Source: Hoplostethus atlanticus (taxonomy: Eukaryota; Chordata; Actinopteri; Trachichthyiformes; Trachichthyidae). Taken from it: a DNA stretch of 64,000 bases. Where the stretch lies: NCBI GenBank assembly GCA_034670405.1, contig JAXDDX010000001.1, positions 6,133,501-6,197,500 of the forward strand. Direction: 5' to 3'. Made by a program: the position numbers and the translations under genes. The notes beneath the pieces were generated by a model that was not told the origin of the DNA, ran no database searches, and saw only the letters and a program-made list of their open reading frames with translations. Positions 61,001 to 64,000 of this stretch are shown in pieces. Position 1 is the stretch's first letter, and each line of letters starts with the position of its first letter.

Positions 61001-63457
61001 TTGTGGTCACTGCACATGATCATTTGTTGACCAAAAAGTTCAAAAAGCGCATTGGGCTGCTAAACTAAATGTTTTGTTAAACTCAAGCTCAATTTACTTT
61101 AAATTGTTATGTACTTGATAATTTGCAAATGCCTTGTGTGACTAATCTCATCACTTAAGCCAGATGGGGTACAGACAACAGCTGGAGAGCAGGTTAGGTG
61201 AAACGACTTCCACATGTGATACTCAGCAAGGAACGGGAGAGGAAGAGGACACGTTTCACCCAGGGAGCTCTAGCGTCTTTGTTCCAAGTGCCATTTCTCA
61301 CAGCCACCACCCCTGGCAAGCAAACCCAAGCAATAGGAAACAGTATTACAAAGCCTGTTGGTTGTGTACGAACATAGTTCCCACTGGTCTGGTGTTACAG
61401 TGTAATTGGTTCCTGTTTGCTTGTGTGGGTTTCATCCAGGTGATCTACAGTAGCTCACAGCGACAAGAAAACAACAACCACAAAGTAAGTTCGCCTGAGG
61501 TTGCCAAGGAGATCTACTAGACCTCGGAGCTTCAGGTGCACTCAGTCCCTCAGTCCTGCAGCAGAGAGCAAACATCCTCTGCAGACACACGCATATAGTT
61601 GAAAAATAGTACTGAAAATACTGCATTAGTGTTTGCTGCACGGCTGCCGTGTGTTTGTGTATATGTAAATATGCATGTGCAGAGGTAGATAATACAACAC
61701 AGGGATGATTTGGCTACTGATATATTTCATTTCTCTTAACATACTGCCTGAAAGAGACTGAGTAATGGTCTATAGTGGCTTGTTATGAGTGGGTCATGTT
61801 AGGACATGTGGAGTCCCTGGTCTCAGCATGTCCATAGGTAGCACCTGTTCATCTCCACATAACATTAAATGTAATGTCTATGAAAACAAGTCAAAATACA
61901 GCATAATAACAGGCCAATACAACCTGACGTAGATGAACGTGGATTCCTATGAAATTAAAGCCAACAAGCAAAACAGATCTAGGTTGTATTAATCAGGATG
62001 CTGTGGTGTATCAGTCAAAATCACTCTACTTAGATTGACTGAGCTCCTTATAGTGCTAATTCACCATTTAAAACCGGTTGTTGAGAATGAAAACCAACAC
62101 ACAAGTCTGTGACATGCAGCTACACAGCATACAAAACCCAGACTAGCAGTACAATTACCAGCAATTGTGACTGTGACTGACCTTCTTCAACGATGTGATT
62201 TGCAGAACATTCTAGACTTATTATAGCTCCCCTGAGAATCACAGTGACCCAGCGACTTTAATGACAGGCTGCTCAGTTGCGATTTTCTTGCAGACTCAAC
62301 TGTCTTTTAAGTGTTTGGGTGAAAACTGTTTTTTTTGGCAATTCTGTAGGCTTACTTTTCCTATTTTATATCCAGTATATGACCCATTTGTTGGGCAGAT
62401 TGAATGTTGAATAAAATATACTTACCCACATTTCTGCATGCTAGTCTTCAAAGGACAATGTGATTACAATGTCCTTCTTGTGTCTGATTGAATTTAATAC
62501 CTCAGACTATTGTAGTTCCAGACTCTGTGTATTGTACATACACACTTTACATCAAACTTCATACAAAGGTGTATCCCCTATATACACATAGACACATGGA
62601 CACACCCACAGTAACTCACTCACCAGAGGATACACACACACACATTGATGTTCTCCCTTAACAGCATTCACCCAGTCAGGATTAATAATTCATTAATTCC
62701 CTTTTCGAACCAAAACTTTATTGCAGCCTGGGAGATGAAGGCTGGTTCTAGTAGGAGTATCCAGGAAAATTCATGGGGGGCCAGGCTGAGCTTTTAACTC
62801 CTCTCAGGGTAAGAATAACTTAGGACCTGCATGTCAAAACAACAATTTTGTCCTTCAAAGCCGTTCTACTGAGCAGGTAATGTAAGTCCTAAGAGTGTAA
62901 ATGACACGGGGGTGTTTCTTTGCCTCCTCAAAGCTGAGGGAGAAAGCCCCCTGTGGTTCATCCCTCAGAGCTGTAGGGTGGAGTCTCAGTAGCTCAGAGG
63001 CCACAGTCAACACCAATGCCAGAGGAGATGAAGGAAGTGTGCTATGTCTAAAGCTCAAGAAAGGGCAGAATAGCGTGAAAGACACATTAACTCCTAAAGC
63101 TTGTGAGGATAGTTTTGATAATTAGACGTTTCTTAGATCTGCTCTGTAGGAGTATGAACAGGAGCTCCACCGTCAGCTTAGGAAGGATTTTCAGGGAGGT
63201 AGACAAAAGGAAGGTGTGGCTGATAGACTGTAGTAGTGCCCGTGGCTAACAACTTCACTCGGGAACACCAGGGCAGGCGTGTGCGCACACAGCTGTCTGC
63301 TCTGGGATTGGCTCATTGCACACCACTAGAGCAAAACTGTTCCTGGAAACCTGTCCCACGGGAGAAACACATTCCACGAATCTCCCGCTTGGCACAGGCC
63401 CGGGAGGACCAGTGTACGGATGTCTACTCCGCACCTCGGCGAACACATGCTGGCGTA
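58020..63457. other. Upstream of trpm1, no gene recognised
   Basis: Should contain the trpm1 promoter and 5'UTR just right of 58019. The largest open frame (118 codons, 61164-61520) shows no domain, coiled coil or splice support. No RNA gene seen. Confidence 0.5.
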
Positions 63458-63680
63458 AGGCAATTTCCAAGATTGACCTGGGGCACACACAAAGGTTAAC
63501 GGGGAATCCATATGCTGCCCTGGGGTTGTAAAACAGCAGCACTCCTGACCTGCAGGAAGTTACCCCAACCACTAACACCGTTTCACAATGAACTAACTGC
63601 GACTTCTTCCTATGGTCAGAGGAGCTTCATAAAACCTCCTTGTTTGTCGTTGCAGTGTCTGTGCTGTCAGGAGGAGGCCC
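63458..63680 (-). repeat. Copy B of the 220-bp sequence, inverted relative to 9314-9534
   Basis: Plus strand starts AGGCAATTTCCAAGATTGAC and ends GACAGCAC-type complement CTGTCAGGAGGAGGCCC. About 97% identical to copy A in reverse orientation, with abrupt loss of similarity on both sides. It contains TTGTTTGTCGTTGCAG, which looks like a splice acceptor, followed by TGTCTGTGCTGTCAGG. Confidence 0.85.
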
Positions 63681-64000
63681 ATAAACTAACCCCTTTCCAC
63701 GGGTGCAGTAGAGGAGATCTGATTCACTGGAGGAGGGGGTGGTGCGAGGACTCTGCTGCATAAACCTCCAGTATCAATGTGGGATTCACACGCAATAGCC
63801 TTATTTTATACACATTTGGATTAACCTGATTTAACCTCCGAAAACATTTCAGAGATATGACACCTTCACTGATTCACTGATTGAGACCAAAGGGACCAAA
63901 GACACAATGTTTTGGACACAGAGATCCAACGTGTCTCCTAAGGGCTGCCTCACACCGCTACCACAGCTTAATAAATGTAAATGAACGTCTGTATAGGATG
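63681..64000. other. Right edge of window, nothing recognised
   Basis: No gene, repeat or RNA could be supported in the last 320 bases. Confidence 0.5.

Noticed and set aside
61164..61520. 118-codon open frame upstream of trpm1
   Set aside because: No family resemblance, no domain and no splice or promoter support.
63236..63763. Overlapping open frames up to 107 codons near the right edge
   Set aside because: They overlap the inverted repeat copy on both strands; the same peptides appear at 9463-9645, so they reflect the repeat.

Overview
This is a vertebrate nuclear genome window, almost certainly a teleost fish. Protein-coding genes are split by GT-AG introns, the proteins match vertebrate families at near full length, and the introns and spacers carry interspersed repeats typical of ray-finned fish. 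No prokaryotic feature, tRNA, rRNA or CRISPR array was seen. All exon models below were built by hand from reading frame, splice sites and phase.

Layout, left to right: cib2 (minus, last exon off the left edge; CDS 66-8420); lrrc61 (plus, 11015-14206); idh3a (plus, 15595-20304); an acsbg1-type bubblegum acyl-CoA synthetase (minus, 21243-25585, first exon unresolved); dnaja4 (plus, 28647-32244, TATA box and heat-shock elements upstream); rps27l (minus, 32917-34523); rab8b (plus, 35207-36993); trpm1 (minus, 27 coding exons, 38440-58019) with a mir-204/211 hairpin in intron 6; then about 6 kb with no recognisable gene. Neighbours are mostly head-to-head or tail-to-tail: cib2/lrrc61, acsbg1/dnaja4 and rps27l/rab8b diverge, while idh3a/acsbg1, dnaja4/rps27l and rab8b/trpm1 converge.

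The order joins three blocks that in human lie apart on chromosome 15: CIB2-IDH3A-ACSBG1-DNAJA4 (15q25), RPS27L-RAB8B (15q22) and TRPM1-MIR211 (15q13). lrrc61 sits between cib2 and idh3a, although its human counterpart is on chromosome 7. The genes do not form one pathway. They cover calcium sensing, the TCA cycle, fatty-acid activation, chaperoning, translation, vesicle traffic and a cation channel.

The observations most worth a second look are: a rab8b C-terminus in which TAA interrupts the CSLL prenylation box; an intact mir-204/211 hairpin; an about 1 kb inverted-repeat element with a nested fold-back in a dnaja4 intron; two about 97% identical inverted copies of a 220-bp sequence 54 kb apart; a duplicated motif in the TRPM1 tail; and a possible in-frame cassette exon in the idh3a presequence. 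I found no clearly new multi-gene system. The unusual material is regulatory, repeat-derived or a change within a known gene.
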